A stretch of DNA of 64,000 bases from Flavobacteriales bacterium UBA5081 (GCA_002415785.1 DIAJ01000026.1:1-64000); one strand, 5' to 3'. Counted from the first letter of the stretch, positions 29,049 to 37,950 are shown. The notes: generated by a model not told the origin, from the letters alone. Numbers and translations: made by a program.

Positions 29049-29630
29049 TCAGTCACTTTTAACTCTCTCCTCCACATAGTGAATTAGCGAATGGATTACT
29101 TTAATGTGAATCTCCTGAGCTCTATCTGCATAATCAGACTGAGGTGCTCGGATTTCTATATCGCATAATGGTCCAATCGCACCACCATCTTTTCCGGTCA
29201 ATCCAATTACTTTCATTCCATTTTCTCTAGCTGCCTCAATTCCTTTCAAAACATTTTTTGAGTTTCCCGAAGTGCTAATTGCCAACAAAACATCTCCTGC
29301 ATTTCCCAATGCTTGAATGTAGCGAGAAAAGACTTCATCGTAGCCGTAATCGTTAGCTACACAACTTAAATGCGATGGATCAGAGATCGAAACTGCCGCC
29401 AAGGGCTTTCTGTTTTCTCTAAATCGACCGGTTAGCTCTTCAGCAAAATGCATGGCATCACACATAGAGCCGCCATTACCACAAGAAATCACTTTACTCC
29501 CCTTTTCAAAAGCTTGACAAAGCAAATTACCTGCTGCTTCAATTTTTTGAATATTTTCATCCTCCGATAAAAAACTCTCCAATACTCTTTTCGCTTCCAA
29601 AAAGTTAGCTCTTACGATTGAGTCTGCCAT
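29049..29630 (-). CDS. gmhA: Phosphoheptose isomerase (sedoheptulose 7-phosphate isomerase)
   Basis: 193 residues, close to the 192 of E. coli GmhA. SIS domain with 'VISCGNGGS', 'CDAMHFAEELTGRFRENR', 'ISTSGNSKNV', 'LTGKDGG' and 'ADRAQEIHIKVIH'. The residues known as metal ligands or catalytic in GmhA (His and Glu of 'MHFAEE', Gln and His of 'QEIHIKVIH') are present. First step to ADP-heptose for lipopolysaccharide core or S-layer glycans. ATG at 29630 chosen over the TTG at 29642 because of family length and a -7 element at 29650-29657. It is a single gene, with no heptose partners in view. Confidence 0.93.
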   Translation of the reverse strand: MADSIVRANFLEAKRVLESFLSEDENIQKIEAAGNLLCQAFEKGSKVISCGNGGSMCDAMHFAEELTGRFRENRKPLAAVSISDPSHLSCVANDYGYDEVFSRYIQALGNAGDVLLAISTSGNSKNVLKGIEAARENGMKVIGLTGKDGGAIGPLCDIEIRAPQSDYADRAQEIHIKVIHSLIHYVEERVKSD

Positions 29631-29649
29631 GATATAATTCAATTTTCAA

Positions 29650-29657
29650 CAAAAATA
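29650..29657 (-). promoter_or_regulatory. -7 promoter element for gmhA
   Basis: Minus-strand TATTTTTG, exact match to TAnnTTTG, 19 bases before the ATG at 29630. Confidence 0.4.
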
Positions 29658-29719
29658 AAATAAGCATTAGAATTAGCCAGCTTCCTAAAGTATATTTATT
29701 TTAGCCCTCAAAAAATACG

Positions 29720-30154
29720 ATGAAGAAAATACTATTAGGATTTGCACTACTTAGTGCAATATTAAGCGTTAAAGCGCAAAGTGATCAAAACTGCTATCAG
29801 AAATATGCTAAAGTTTTTGAAGTTCGTGGCGCCAATGAAGTAAAAGACGGCACTCATGAGAACATAGTAGTTACCGTTCGCAAAGGGACTTTTGCTGATT
29901 GCTTTATTGGAAGAGTAAAAGTAAAAAACGGCATTATCGACCCCAACAGCATCGAGCTAACTTTTGTAGACGGTTCTTATGAAAAATTTGACAGAACTTA
30001 TAAATACGATGATATTCCGACCACAATTTTAAATGGCATGTCAAAAACCATGGTAACGCGTGATGATGAACTCATAAACATCCTTTTTGTGGATGCAATT
30101 AAACCCAAAAAAAAGGCTTTGAAGCGAGCTCCTGAACCGGATTTTGATTTGTAA
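29720..30154 (+). CDS. Small exported protein of unknown function
   Basis: 144 residues with a signal peptide (MKKILLGFALLSAILSVKAQ). The mature part is beta-rich ('NIVVTVRKGTFADCFIGRVKVKNG') with two Cys that could pair, and a basic then acidic tail (PKKKALKRAPEPDFDL). I do not recognise a family. Followed by a strong terminator, so it ends its own transcript. Confidence 0.75.
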   Translation: MKKILLGFALLSAILSVKAQSDQNCYQKYAKVFEVRGANEVKDGTHENIVVTVRKGTFADCFIGRVKVKNGIIDPNSIELTFVDGSYEKFDRTYKYDDIPTTILNGMSKTMVTRDDELINILFVDAIKPKKKALKRAPEPDFDL

Positions 30155-30167
30155 CTGAAACATACTA

Positions 30168-30198
30168 AAAGCCGCCAATTGGTGGCTTTTTTGTTTTT
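30168..30198 (+). terminator. Terminator after the small exported protein gene
   Basis: Stem AAAGCCGCC/GGTGGCTTT around the palindrome core CCAATTGG (30168-30189), then T-rich tail. The right half of this hairpin is also the start of the 82-bp direct repeat. Confidence 0.85.
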
Positions 30199-30257
30199 TC
30201 GACAAGAATACTCCTAAGGCAGGCAGGTATACTAATTAATTATGCCGGAGTATTGCA
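30176..30257 (+). repeat. 82-bp direct repeat flanking the RelE cassette, left copy
   Basis: Matches 30950-31031 without a length change and with few mismatches, from CAATTGGTGGC to GCCGGAGTATTGCA. Contains the conserved word TATACTAATTAATTATGCCG. It begins at the symmetry axis of the terminator hairpin. Confidence 0.85.
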
Positions 30258-30352
30258 ATGCTGCGGCACGAATCAACAAGACCAGAAAGCAAGGTTATAA
30301 AAGTTAACTAACTCCAAAGTAAGTCAATAAATGTTTTTCGTGGTTTTTTAAT

Positions 30353-30360
30353 TAACTTTG
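30353..30360 (+). promoter_or_regulatory. -7 promoter element for the RelE-type TA operon
   Basis: TAACTTTG, exact match to TAnnTTTG, 58 bases before the antitoxin ATG. The upstream TTG element is not clear. Confidence 0.4.
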
Positions 30361-30418
30361 ACTGATATTCCTGAAATAAGGAGTTTTAAGCAAATTCTCA
30401 ACAAAATAAAAACAAGCG

Positions 30419-30625
30419 ATGAAGGTATTACTAGATATAAAAGACAACAAAGCACTTCATTTACTTGAAGTATTAAAAAGTTTGCCCTACGTAAAGACAA
30501 AGCAACTTACCAATGAAAAAGCTCAACTAATGAGCGATATACGAGAAGCCGTGGAGGAGATAAAATTAATTCGTCAAGGAAAATTAAAAGGAATTCCTGC
30601 AAAAGACTTAATTGATGAGCTATAA
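30419..30625 (+). CDS. Antitoxin of RelE-type TA module
   Basis: 68 residues, starting MKVLLDIKDNKALHLLEVLK, an N-terminus typical of small Bacteroidota antitoxins paired with RelE/ParE toxins (DUF2683-like). The helical, charged C-terminal half ('REAVEEIKLIRQGKLKGI') would wrap the toxin. It overlaps the toxin gene by 11 bases, so the two are translationally coupled. Confidence 0.85.
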   Translation: MKVLLDIKDNKALHLLEVLKSLPYVKTKQLTNEKAQLMSDIREAVEEIKLIRQGKLKGIPAKDLIDEL

Positions 30626-30944
30626 TGTTTTTGTCGTCCCTCAATTCAAAAAAGAATTAAAAAAGCTGGCAAAAAAATACCCTTCTATTAAAGATGATTT
30701 TACAGCTTTTATAAAAACCATAGAGCTGAATCCGAAGCAAGGTATAAGTCTTGGAAATAATTGTTATAAAGTTAGAATAGCAATTCAATCAAAGGGTAAA
30801 GGAAAGCGAGGTGGTGCAAGAATTATTACTCATTTCCTTGTAGACAAAGCTACTGTTTTCTTGCTTTCCATTTATGATAAGTCAAGTAAAAATAACCTAA
30901 GTAAGCAAGAACTTATTGAGTTACTTAAAGACATTCCAGATTAA
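30615..30944 (+). CDS. RelE/ParE-family toxin
   Basis: 109 residues from the ATG at 30615 (MSYNVFVVPQFKKELKKLAK). Typical RelE fold order: an N-terminal strand, two helices with 'FKKELKKLAKKYPSIKDD', central 'CYKVRIAIQSKGKGKRGG' and C-terminal 'ARIITHFLVDKATVFLLSIYDK'. Members cleave mRNA in the ribosome or inhibit gyrase; which applies is not clear from sequence. Full length, so the module is probably active. It lies between 82-bp direct repeats. Confidence 0.9.
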   Translation: MSYNVFVVPQFKKELKKLAKKYPSIKDDFTAFIKTIELNPKQGISLGNNCYKVRIAIQSKGKGKRGGARIITHFLVDKATVFLLSIYDKSSKNNLSKQELIELLKDIPD

Positions 30945-30949
30945 TGTTG

Positions 30950-31031
30950 CAATTGGTGGCTTTTTTTTATTTTCGACAAGAATCTTCCTAAGACAGAAAG
31001 GTATACTAATTAATTATGCCGGAGTATTGCA
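30950..31031 (+). repeat. 82-bp direct repeat flanking the RelE cassette, right copy
   Basis: Partner of 30176-30257. Here the left arm of the terminator hairpin is missing; only the right arm and T-run remain, starting directly after the toxin stop. Confidence 0.85.
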
Positions 31032-31072
31032 CCTGTCCGCCCGGTGGAAATTCTGCGGAACACTTCCTTGCT

Positions 31073-33592
31073 CTACCTCTCTTCATGCGCCTTCAGCCCA
31101 CAATCCAAAAAGTCGGCATACTCTTTAACGTCGGGTGTATAACCCACCGGTTTGCCGAGTAATTCTCCTTCGGGGCTTAGCATTACGTAATACGGTTGTG
31201 AGTTGTTGTTAAACACCTGCGTTTGAAAAGTCGCCCATTTATTTCCAATGGTTTTAATCTTTTTCTTTTTGGTTTCACCCCCGGCTTGGTACTCAAAAAC
31301 ACCTTGCTGTTCTTCAGGTAATAAAACTTTATCATCCACATAAAGAGAAACCAACACAAAATCTTCTTCTAATCTTTCTTTGATTTCATCTACTGTCCAA
31401 ACGGACTCTTCCATTTTACGACAATTCACACATGCCCAACCGGTAAAATCAATTAAAAGTGGCTTGTCTTGCGCTTTAGCCTCAGCCATTGCAGTTTCAA
31501 AATCGGTAAATTCTGCATGAAAGCTTTCCTTCTCATACCAACTGTAAAAAGTAGGCGGAGGAAAACCGCTCAACAAATTATGATTCCAAGGACTGCTTTT
31601 CAATATTCCCGGAGCAATGTAAATGGTAAATGCTAAAACAAGAGCTGTAAATCCTAGTCTGAATGGAGAAAGTCGCCCAATGGGTGAATCATGAGGGAAT
31701 TTAATTAAGCCCAGCAAGTAGGCTGTTAAACCAATTCCGATTACCGTCCAAATGGCGAAGAAGGTTTCTCTTTTCAACAATCCCCACTGCTCTACTAAAT
31801 CTGCATTGGAAAGGAATTTTACTGCTAAAGCCAGTTCTATAAAACCCAAAACTACTTTTACGGAGTTTAGCCAACCACCCGACTGTGGCAGTTTGTTTAA
31901 CATAGAAGGAAAAGTAGCGAAAATGGCAAAAGGAAGTCCCAAGGCTACACCAAATCCACTCATGGCTGCAGTAATCGGCCATGGTCCGTTTTTCAGGGCG
32001 CTCCCTAAAACAGTTCCCAAGATTGGCCCGGTGCAAGAAAATGACACCAGCGCCAGTGTAAGTGCCATAAAGAAAATGCCCAACACGCCGCCAACTTGTG
32101 ATGCGGAATCTGCTTTATTAGTTAATGAGCTTGGTAAGGTAATTTCAAAATAGCCAAAAAAGGAGATAGCAAAAACTACAAAAACTACAAAGAAAATTAT
32201 GTTGAGCCAAACACTGGTGGCTATTTCATTCAGCACTTCGGGATCAGTATTAAAGTGAAAAGGAATACTCAAGACGGCATAAATCGCAAAAATGAAAAAG
32301 CCATACAATACGGCTTTCCCAACGCCTTTCCCTTCACCATCTCCTTTGGTAAAAAAGCTTACCGTAAGCGGGATCATTGGAAAAACACAAGGTGTTAGTA
32401 AAGCGATTAAACCACCGATGAATCCTAAAAAGAAGATCGTCATCAATCCACCTTCTTCCGATTCTTGATCTTCGCCACAATCGGAAACCGGATTCTCTAA
32501 ATCAACTTTCGGTAAGGCAGGAATCACTCCACTAACATCTAAGGTAGCTTCTTGATCTGCTTTTTCTAACACATTAATTCCTGTGCCCTCACTTAGGTTA
32601 AACTCCACTTCGATTAGTTCAGGTGGCAAGCACATTTTTTCATCGCAAATCATGTACTCAAACTCTGCCTGAACTATATTTTCAGTGGTTATTATTTTTT
32701 GAACAAAAGTGACTTCATTGGCATAAAAGTTCAAATCCATTTCAAAGTTCGGGTCAAAATCACTGATTAAGTCTCCTTTTTCTTCTGTTTCACCTTCTAG
32801 CTCATATTGCTGATCATCGTAATAAAAAGTGGTGGCAATTGGTCCTTCATCGCTTGGCAAGTGTTGAGAATACAAATGCCATCCATCACCTAAAATAGCT
32901 TTAAATTTTACTTCATAAATACCTTCACTTAACTTTTCAGCCGCATAAGTCCATCGAATTGCGTTAGCCGTTGGATCTTCATTAGCTGTTGTTTCTTGAG
33001 TTCCTTGGTTCAAAGAAAGCTTAGATTCCGCCAACTTCACATCTTTTTGTTCTGCTTCATTCAGTTTATCTTTTTCAGTGGTTGTTTTCGGCTCTGCACT
33101 TTCAATTTTATCAGGCATCTCTTCTACCACAGTACCGGAAGCAGGAATGGAAAAGTTTAAGTCTACAAATTCAGGTGGTAAACACTTTTCTTCATCGCAA
33201 ACCATAAAATACACCTCAGCGGTTAAATCAAATGATTTAGGTGTTCGACTTTTAATTTTTTGTGTAAAAGTGACTGATTTTTTAAAAAAATTCAGATCCA
33301 TATCGAAATTAGGATCGTATTCTGTAACCGGCTTAGGCTCTTTTACATTTCCAATTAACTGATAGCTTTCTCCTTCCGGAAAAGTAAACTCAGTGGCAAT
33401 AGGCCCGTCGTCGCTAGGTAATTCTTGAGAATACAAATGCCAACCTTTATCGATTGTTGCCATCATTTGCAAATCATAGGTACCATCTTCATTATCGACT
33501 ACCTTAGTTTGCCAACTTACGGGATTATATATTTGGGCATTGAGAAATTGATTGCTAAAGAGCAGAATTAATCCTAATACAAATGCTCGCAT
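31073..33592 (-). CDS. dsbD: DsbD-type thiol:disulfide interchange protein
   Basis: 839 residues, moving electrons from cytoplasmic thioredoxin to the periplasm. Signal peptide; then two tandem DsbD-alpha domains (about 20-150 and 205-335), each with 'GWHLYSQ', 'DPNF.MDLNF' and 'CDE(E/K)(K/M)CLPPE' with its cysteine pair; a membrane part (about 380-665) with conserved Cys in 'LLTPCVFPMIPLTVSFF' and 'SFSCTGPILG'; and a C-terminal thioredoxin domain with 'GWACVNCRKME' (near 720). The usual protein has one alpha domain, so the N-terminus is duplicated. Probably its own transcript from the promoter at 33618-33649. Confidence 0.93.
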   Translation of the reverse strand: MRAFVLGLILLFSNQFLNAQIYNPVSWQTKVVDNEDGTYDLQMMATIDKGWHLYSQELPSDDGPIATEFTFPEGESYQLIGNVKEPKPVTEYDPNFDMDLNFFKKSVTFTQKIKSRTPKSFDLTAEVYFMVCDEEKCLPPEFVDLNFSIPASGTVVEEMPDKIESAEPKTTTEKDKLNEAEQKDVKLAESKLSLNQGTQETTANEDPTANAIRWTYAAEKLSEGIYEVKFKAILGDGWHLYSQHLPSDEGPIATTFYYDDQQYELEGETEEKGDLISDFDPNFEMDLNFYANEVTFVQKIITTENIVQAEFEYMICDEKMCLPPELIEVEFNLSEGTGINVLEKADQEATLDVSGVIPALPKVDLENPVSDCGEDQESEEGGLMTIFFLGFIGGLIALLTPCVFPMIPLTVSFFTKGDGEGKGVGKAVLYGFFIFAIYAVLSIPFHFNTDPEVLNEIATSVWLNIIFFVVFVVFAISFFGYFEITLPSSLTNKADSASQVGGVLGIFFMALTLALVSFSCTGPILGTVLGSALKNGPWPITAAMSGFGVALGLPFAIFATFPSMLNKLPQSGGWLNSVKVVLGFIELALAVKFLSNADLVEQWGLLKRETFFAIWTVIGIGLTAYLLGLIKFPHDSPIGRLSPFRLGFTALVLAFTIYIAPGILKSSPWNHNLLSGFPPPTFYSWYEKESFHAEFTDFETAMAEAKAQDKPLLIDFTGWACVNCRKMEESVWTVDEIKERLEEDFVLVSLYVDDKVLLPEEQQGVFEYQAGGETKKKKIKTIGNKWATFQTQVFNNNSQPYYVMLSPEGELLGKPVGYTPDVKEYADFLDCGLKAHEER

Positions 33593-33617
33593 GAAAATAT
33601 TTTTAAAAAAGTTCTCC

Positions 33618-33649
33618 CAAAATTAAGATTAATACTAAACTACCACCAA
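33618..33649 (-). promoter_or_regulatory. Promoter of dsbD
   Basis: Minus strand: TTG (33647-33649), 21-base spacer, TAATTTTG (33618-33625), exact -7 consensus. 25 bases from the -7 element to the start codon. Confidence 0.5.
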
Positions 33650-33668
33650 CATAATTCTTATTAAAGAT

Positions 33669-33698
33669 TTGAAAGTTGTAGCAAAGATGTTATCTTTA
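33669..33698 (+). promoter_or_regulatory. Promoter of the OmpA-like gene
   Basis: TTG (33669-33671), 19-base spacer, TATCTTTA (33691-33698), one base off TAnnTTTG. Start codon at 33744 or 33750. Confidence 0.5.
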
Positions 33699-33743
33699 AA
33701 ATTTAGATATTTAAACCCTAATCAAGAGACCAATTCCTAATCA

Positions 33744-34532
33744 ATGATTATGAAACTACTAGCAAGTCTATCAATTCTATTACTTACTTTTAACTCATTT
33801 ATCGTACAAGCTCAAAATGAACTTACAATTTACTTCGAAACTGATGTTTATGAACTCAATAAAGCTCAAAAAAAAGAAATAGACAATTGGGCTAATCAAA
33901 ATAAGCTAAGCGAAAACATAAGTGTACGTGGATTTGCAGATCATACAGGCAGTGACCATTACAACCAACTTTTAGCGAAAAAAAGAGCAGAAGCTGTTGC
34001 ACAATATCTACAACAAGCATTTAAGATCAAAATTTCAGCTGATTCTATTATAGGTGAAGGAGAAATTCTTAAAGGCGCCTTAGCCGAAAACAGAAAAGTA
34101 ATCATTAGCAATATTAAAGCTCAACAAAAGCAAGCTCAAAACATCAAAAAAGTAGACTTTACAAAAATAAAGGTAGGAGACAAGCTGCAACTCTCTGAGC
34201 TCATTTTTGAAGGTGGAAGACGCTATCTTTTACCAAAATCCAAACCAGCTTTAGATAGCATTACTAAAATACTATTAAAACATAAAAACTATCATTTTGA
34301 AATACAAGGACATGTTTGCTGCACAAAGCCCACAGAAAAGGACGGCGTAGACCATGACACCGGAATAAGAAACTTATCGGTAATGCGTGCTTTGCAAATC
34401 TATAAATACTTTATTGAAAAAGGCATCGACAAAAACCGAATGACTTACAAGGGAATGGGTGGAAGCTTTCCACTTGGAGGTTCATTTGAAAAAAATCGTA
34501 GAGTGGAAATTGAGATTACCAAGATTGATTAA
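33744..34532 (+). CDS. Protein with two OmpA-like domains
   Basis: 262 residues with signal peptide (ending SFIVQAQ). Two OmpA/MotB-type domains: about 25-125 ('VRGFADHTGSDHYNQLLAKKRAEAV', shown in parts as VRGFADHTG and LLAKKRAEAV) and about 155-260 ('FEIQGHVCC', 'LSVMRALQIYKYF', 'NRRVEIEI'). This domain usually binds peptidoglycan in the periplasm. No membrane barrel precedes it. ATG at 33750 is an equally good start. It ends 2 bases from the convergent yhhQ gene. Confidence 0.85.
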   Translation: MIMKLLASLSILLLTFNSFIVQAQNELTIYFETDVYELNKAQKKEIDNWANQNKLSENISVRGFADHTGSDHYNQLLAKKRAEAVAQYLQQAFKIKISADSIIGEGEILKGALAENRKVIISNIKAQQKQAQNIKKVDFTKIKVGDKLQLSELIFEGGRRYLLPKSKPALDSITKILLKHKNYHFEIQGHVCCTKPTEKDGVDHDTGIRNLSVMRALQIYKYFIEKGIDKNRMTYKGMGGSFPLGGSFEKNRRVEIEITKID

Positions 34533-34534
34533 TT

Positions 34535-35272
34535 TCAAGCAGTTTTATCGATCGAACTGTTAACAAAGGCAAAGCTGATTTCCTCATTTTCTTTTAAGCC
34601 GAAGTACTTCTTAATCATTCCTACAAAAAGATACATAAAGGGCGTATCTAGTGCAGCGACTAAAACTTTAAACAGAAATCCGTTGGCTAATAGTGGCCAA
34701 AACTTCTCCCATTCAATCGCACCAAAGGAACAGAGTAAAATTAGCACTGTAAAAGTATCTACAAACTGCGATGTCATAGTGGAAGCATTGTTTCTCAACC
34801 ACAAGTGTCTTCCTTGAGTTAAATTTTTCCAGAAATGGTAAATGCGAATATCGATGAGTTGTGCCAACAAGTAAGCAATCATAGAAGCACTGACAGCTAC
34901 ACCTGTTAAGCCAAATACTTTTGTGAAGGTTTCATCTTGAATGGGCGACCATGTAGTAGCCGGCACAACATTAGCCGAATAAACAATCAACAAAACAAAA
35001 ACGGTGGCAAATAGTCCTGAAACAACCACTTGATTGGCTCTTTTTCTGCCATAAATTTCAGAAATGATGTCGGTAATTAAAAAAGTAATGGGATAAGGTA
35101 AAATTCCCACCGAAATCTCAAAGGTATAAAATCCAAAAAGCGACCAATGAAAAAACTTCTGAAAAATAAGATTTCCCGCAACTAAAGAAGCAATAAAAAG
35201 CGCTGCCAGTACTAAATACAAACGCTCGGCATTTTTTGCTTTTTCTTTCAATCTTCCCACTGAATTTGCCAT
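34535..35272 (-). CDS. yhhQ: Queuosine precursor transporter (YhhQ family)
   Basis: 245 residues, about six transmembrane segments. Family motifs 'ISVGILPYPITFLITDIISEIYGRKRA' (parts: GILPYPITFL, TDIISEIYGRKRA), 'LAQLIDIRIYHFWK' and 'WLRNNASTMTSQFVDT'. YhhQ imports queuosine precursors (preQ0/preQ1) for wobble-base modification of tRNA. Its first 25 bases overlap the end of tilS, so it is coupled to another tRNA-modification gene. Confidence 0.9.
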   Translation of the reverse strand: MANSVGRLKEKAKNAERLYLVLAALFIASLVAGNLIFQKFFHWSLFGFYTFEISVGILPYPITFLITDIISEIYGRKRANQVVVSGLFATVFVLLIVYSANVVPATTWSPIQDETFTKVFGLTGVAVSASMIAYLLAQLIDIRIYHFWKNLTQGRHLWLRNNASTMTSQFVDTFTVLILLCSFGAIEWEKFWPLLANGFLFKVLVAALDTPFMYLFVGMIKKYFGLKENEEISFAFVNSSIDKTA

Positions 35273-36555
35273 ACACTTTTCGTTTGATCAGTCACTTTTG
35301 CATTCTCACTTATTCGTAAACCCAAAACGGCAATCAGTTGTTCGCCGGAAAGCAAAACATACGTTTGACTTTTTTGTGGAAGTGGAACTTTTTCATCAAT
35401 CAATAGGTCGCTTACCAACTTACTTCCCTGCATCCCCAAAGGCTTTATTCGGTCTCCATTTTGCCATTTTCTAAGCTTTAATGGAAACTGCAATTTTTCT
35501 GCATCAAAATACTCTACCCCTTTCTGATTCCAATTAATTTGAGATTTATTTATAAATGAAAACTGCATTTTAAATGGTAATGTAAGTTGAGTTTCACTAC
35601 GATCAATTAACAGTTCATCCGCATTATCTTTTTGAACTTCAGTAATGAGAATTTGCTCCCGATCAACAGTTATTTGATAACTTTCACTGAAAAACACTTT
35701 CCCTGATTCTGCTTTCTCAACTGCATCTAATAATTGCTCTACTTTCGTAAAATTAAACCCTAAGGGCTCAAAAATCTGCATTAAACTCTGCTTGGGCAGT
35801 TTCATTTTACGAATTTGTTCAAATGAAATACAACTTACTTCTGAAGGAATTTCTCTTAAATCAGCAATAACCATTTCGTCAATTACTTTTTGAGTTTCTT
35901 TCAAGCGCTGTATATTGGTTTTCATTGTTTGCTCAAAAGCGGGATTTTTTTCTTTCCAAAGTGGCAATAATTCATTGCGAAACCAGTTGCGCAAATAATT
36001 GGAATCCGCATTGGAAGCATCTTCTCGAAAAGGAATGTTTTGCACTTCAGCAAAGGATATAATTTCATTTTTTGTAAACTCTAAAAGCGGACGAAGTACT
36101 TTCTCTTTTGACTGAATTCCACTTAAGCCTTTTAAACCTGTACCTCGATCTAAGTTGATGAAAAAGGTTTCAATGCTATCATCGAGGTGATGTGCGGTGA
36201 GTAAATAGTCGTAGCTATGTACTTGCATCAACTCCTCAAACCAATTGTAGCGAATTTGGCGAGCGGCAATTTGGGTAGACAGCTTTTTAGTTGCTGCATA
36301 ATTCTTTGTATCAGCTCGAAGCAAATGCAGTTTAGTTTTTCGTTTTTTAGCTTCTTTTTCTAAAAAAGCTTGATCTTTTTCGCTCTCTTCTCCACGTAAT
36401 TGAAAGTTCACATGGGCTAAATCTACATTTAGAGAGTGACCTACCAACAACTCCCAAAGCACCATAGAATCAACTCCTCCGCTAATCGCCAACAAGAGTT
36501 TGGCCTCTTTAAGCTGAGGGTGTTTTTTAAAAAAAGTTTCAAACTTTTGGCGCAT
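35248..36555 (-). CDS. tilS: tRNA(Ile)-lysidine synthase
   Basis: 435 residues. PP-loop 'AISGGVDSMVLW' near the N-terminus, 'HHLDDSIETFFINL' and 'LRNWFRNELLPLW'; C-terminal TilS domain with 'LRKWQNGDRIKPLG'. Makes lysidine at C34 of the tRNA-Ile(CAU) and is essential for reading AUA. Seven bases after pabB and overlapping yhhQ, so it is part of a three-gene operon. Confidence 0.93.
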   Translation of the reverse strand: MRQKFETFFKKHPQLKEAKLLLAISGGVDSMVLWELLVGHSLNVDLAHVNFQLRGEESEKDQAFLEKEAKKRKTKLHLLRADTKNYAATKKLSTQIAARQIRYNWFEELMQVHSYDYLLTAHHLDDSIETFFINLDRGTGLKGLSGIQSKEKVLRPLLEFTKNEIISFAEVQNIPFREDASNADSNYLRNWFRNELLPLWKEKNPAFEQTMKTNIQRLKETQKVIDEMVIADLREIPSEVSCISFEQIRKMKLPKQSLMQIFEPLGFNFTKVEQLLDAVEKAESGKVFFSESYQITVDREQILITEVQKDNADELLIDRSETQLTLPFKMQFSFINKSQINWNQKGVEYFDAEKLQFPLKLRKWQNGDRIKPLGMQGSKLVSDLLIDEKVPLPQKSQTYVLLSGEQLIAVLGLRISENAKVTDQTKSVWQIQWED

Positions 36556-36562
36556 CTAGACT

Positions 36563-37855
36563 TCAATTTTGTTGGTCAAAGATAGCTTTTGCTTTTAATA
36601 AACACTCTTCGTATTCACTTTCTCCCTCTGCGGCAGCAGTAATCGCCCCACCAACGGTAAGCGACAAAAAGTTAGATTTTGCATTGTAAAGCAAAGTGCG
36701 AATTACCACATTAAAGTCAAACTCTCCATTTGGACTGATATAGCCAATAGACCCTGAATATAGCTCCCTTCTACTCTTTTCATCACGATCAATGATTTTC
36801 ATAGCTGAAATTTTTGGTGCACCTGTCATTGACCCCATGGGAAATGAATTTTTAATGGCATCAACAAAGTGAAAATTCGGAGAAAGCTCACTACTAATGG
36901 TTGAAATCAACTGATGTACTTGTGGAAATGTATAAACTCCAAACAATTCTTCCACTTTTACTGAAGCCTTTGCTGCCGTTCTGGACAAGTCGTTTCGAAC
37001 AAGGTCAACAATCATTACATTTTCAGTTTGCTCTTTCAAGTCATTGCGAAGGTTCAACTTAATTCTTTCATCATCTAATTCACTCGCACCTCTTTTTGCC
37101 GTTCCTTTAATGGGTTGAGAATATAATTTATTCCCTTTCCTACACAAAAAACGCTCTGGAGAAGCTGATACGGCATAAGCCGATTCATTTTTATAAAAAG
37201 CGGAAAATGGCATTGGCGAACGTTCGTTCAACTTAAGAAAAGCTCGGTATGGATCAAAGTCATTCAACTTAGCTATAAACTGCTGACAGTAATTCACTTC
37301 GTAAATATTCCCGAACTGTATTTCTTCTTTCAACTTATCAAAAGCTTTCAAGTACTCAGCTTTCGACATTATGGGCTGCATTTTAGGGAAGTGAAAGTCA
37401 ACTTTTTCCTCTTCAATTGGCGAATCTAAGGATTGAACAAAGTCAACAAAAGGCCTTGGATCAACTTCCTCGTTTACAAAAGCTTTTACCACATTCATCC
37501 CCCGCTCTTGCAATAATAAATAGGCCGGCTCAAAAAAGCATAGTCCATTAAAGGCATGTTTTTTATCATGTTGAGAATTTAACTGCTCAAGGTCATTCTT
37601 TAAATCATAGGCAAAGTGTCCAAACAACCAGGATTTTCTTTGTTCATAGAAAGATTTCAACTGTGCAAAACAGCTTTCTTCGGCACTTAAAATCCGGTAA
37701 GCTCCAAAAGCCGCCAAGCATTCATACTTACCATAAGCATCAGTATAGTTATTGGATAACAATATACTTGCATAAGTAAAGTCCTTTGAAAAATCCGTTA
37801 ATCTCTTTAGATTGATTTTAGCTGTCGGCAATTGAAACTCCAAAATCTTCTCCAT
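36563..37855 (-). CDS. pabB: Aminodeoxychorismate synthase component I
   Basis: 430 residues, chorismate-binding family. Motifs 'GNIYEVNYCQQF', 'YSQPIKGTAKRG', 'DLVRNDLSRTA', 'MGSMTGAPKISAMKII' and 'YSGSIGYISPNGEFDFNVVIRT' (part: GSIGYISPNGEF). PabB makes 4-amino-4-deoxychorismate for folate. The anthranilate synthase TrpE is the alternative; length, 'PIKGTAKRG' and the lack of trp genes favour PabB. An exact -7 element lies only 4 bases before the ATG. Confidence 0.88.
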   Translation of the reverse strand: MEKILEFQLPTAKINLKRLTDFSKDFTYASILLSNNYTDAYGKYECLAAFGAYRILSAEESCFAQLKSFYEQRKSWLFGHFAYDLKNDLEQLNSQHDKKHAFNGLCFFEPAYLLLQERGMNVVKAFVNEEVDPRPFVDFVQSLDSPIEEEKVDFHFPKMQPIMSKAEYLKAFDKLKEEIQFGNIYEVNYCQQFIAKLNDFDPYRAFLKLNERSPMPFSAFYKNESAYAVSASPERFLCRKGNKLYSQPIKGTAKRGASELDDERIKLNLRNDLKEQTENVMIVDLVRNDLSRTAAKASVKVEELFGVYTFPQVHQLISTISSELSPNFHFVDAIKNSFPMGSMTGAPKISAMKIIDRDEKSRRELYSGSIGYISPNGEFDFNVVIRTLLYNAKSNFLSLTVGGAITAAAEGESEYEECLLKAKAIFDQQN

Positions 37856-37859
37856 GCAG

Positions 37860-37867
37860 CAAAGGTA
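37860..37867 (-). promoter_or_regulatory. -7 promoter element directly before pabB
   Basis: Minus-strand TACCTTTG, exact consensus, 4 bases before the ATG at 37855. It implies a leaderless or nearly leaderless mRNA. Confidence 0.4.
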
Positions 37868-37921
37868 TTCAAAAGAGAAATGTGAGAATGAAAATTACGG
37901 CTAAATGGTTGAAACCATTTT

Positions 37922-37929
37922 TATCTTTG
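37922..37929 (+). promoter_or_regulatory. Plus-strand -7 element without a gene behind it
   Basis: TATCTTTG, exact consensus, preceded by an AAATGGTT/AACCATTT hairpin. The next plus-strand gene starts only at 38862, beyond a minus-strand TA cassette bordered by repeats. Confidence 0.35.
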
Positions 37930-37950
37930 TTGCACTCATTCACAAAAGTT

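Noticed and set aside
29440..29480. GmhA has Met in GNGGSMCD where E. coli has His
   Set aside because: This position also varies (for example Ala) in other SIS isomerases, and the metal-binding His and Glu in MHFAEE are present.
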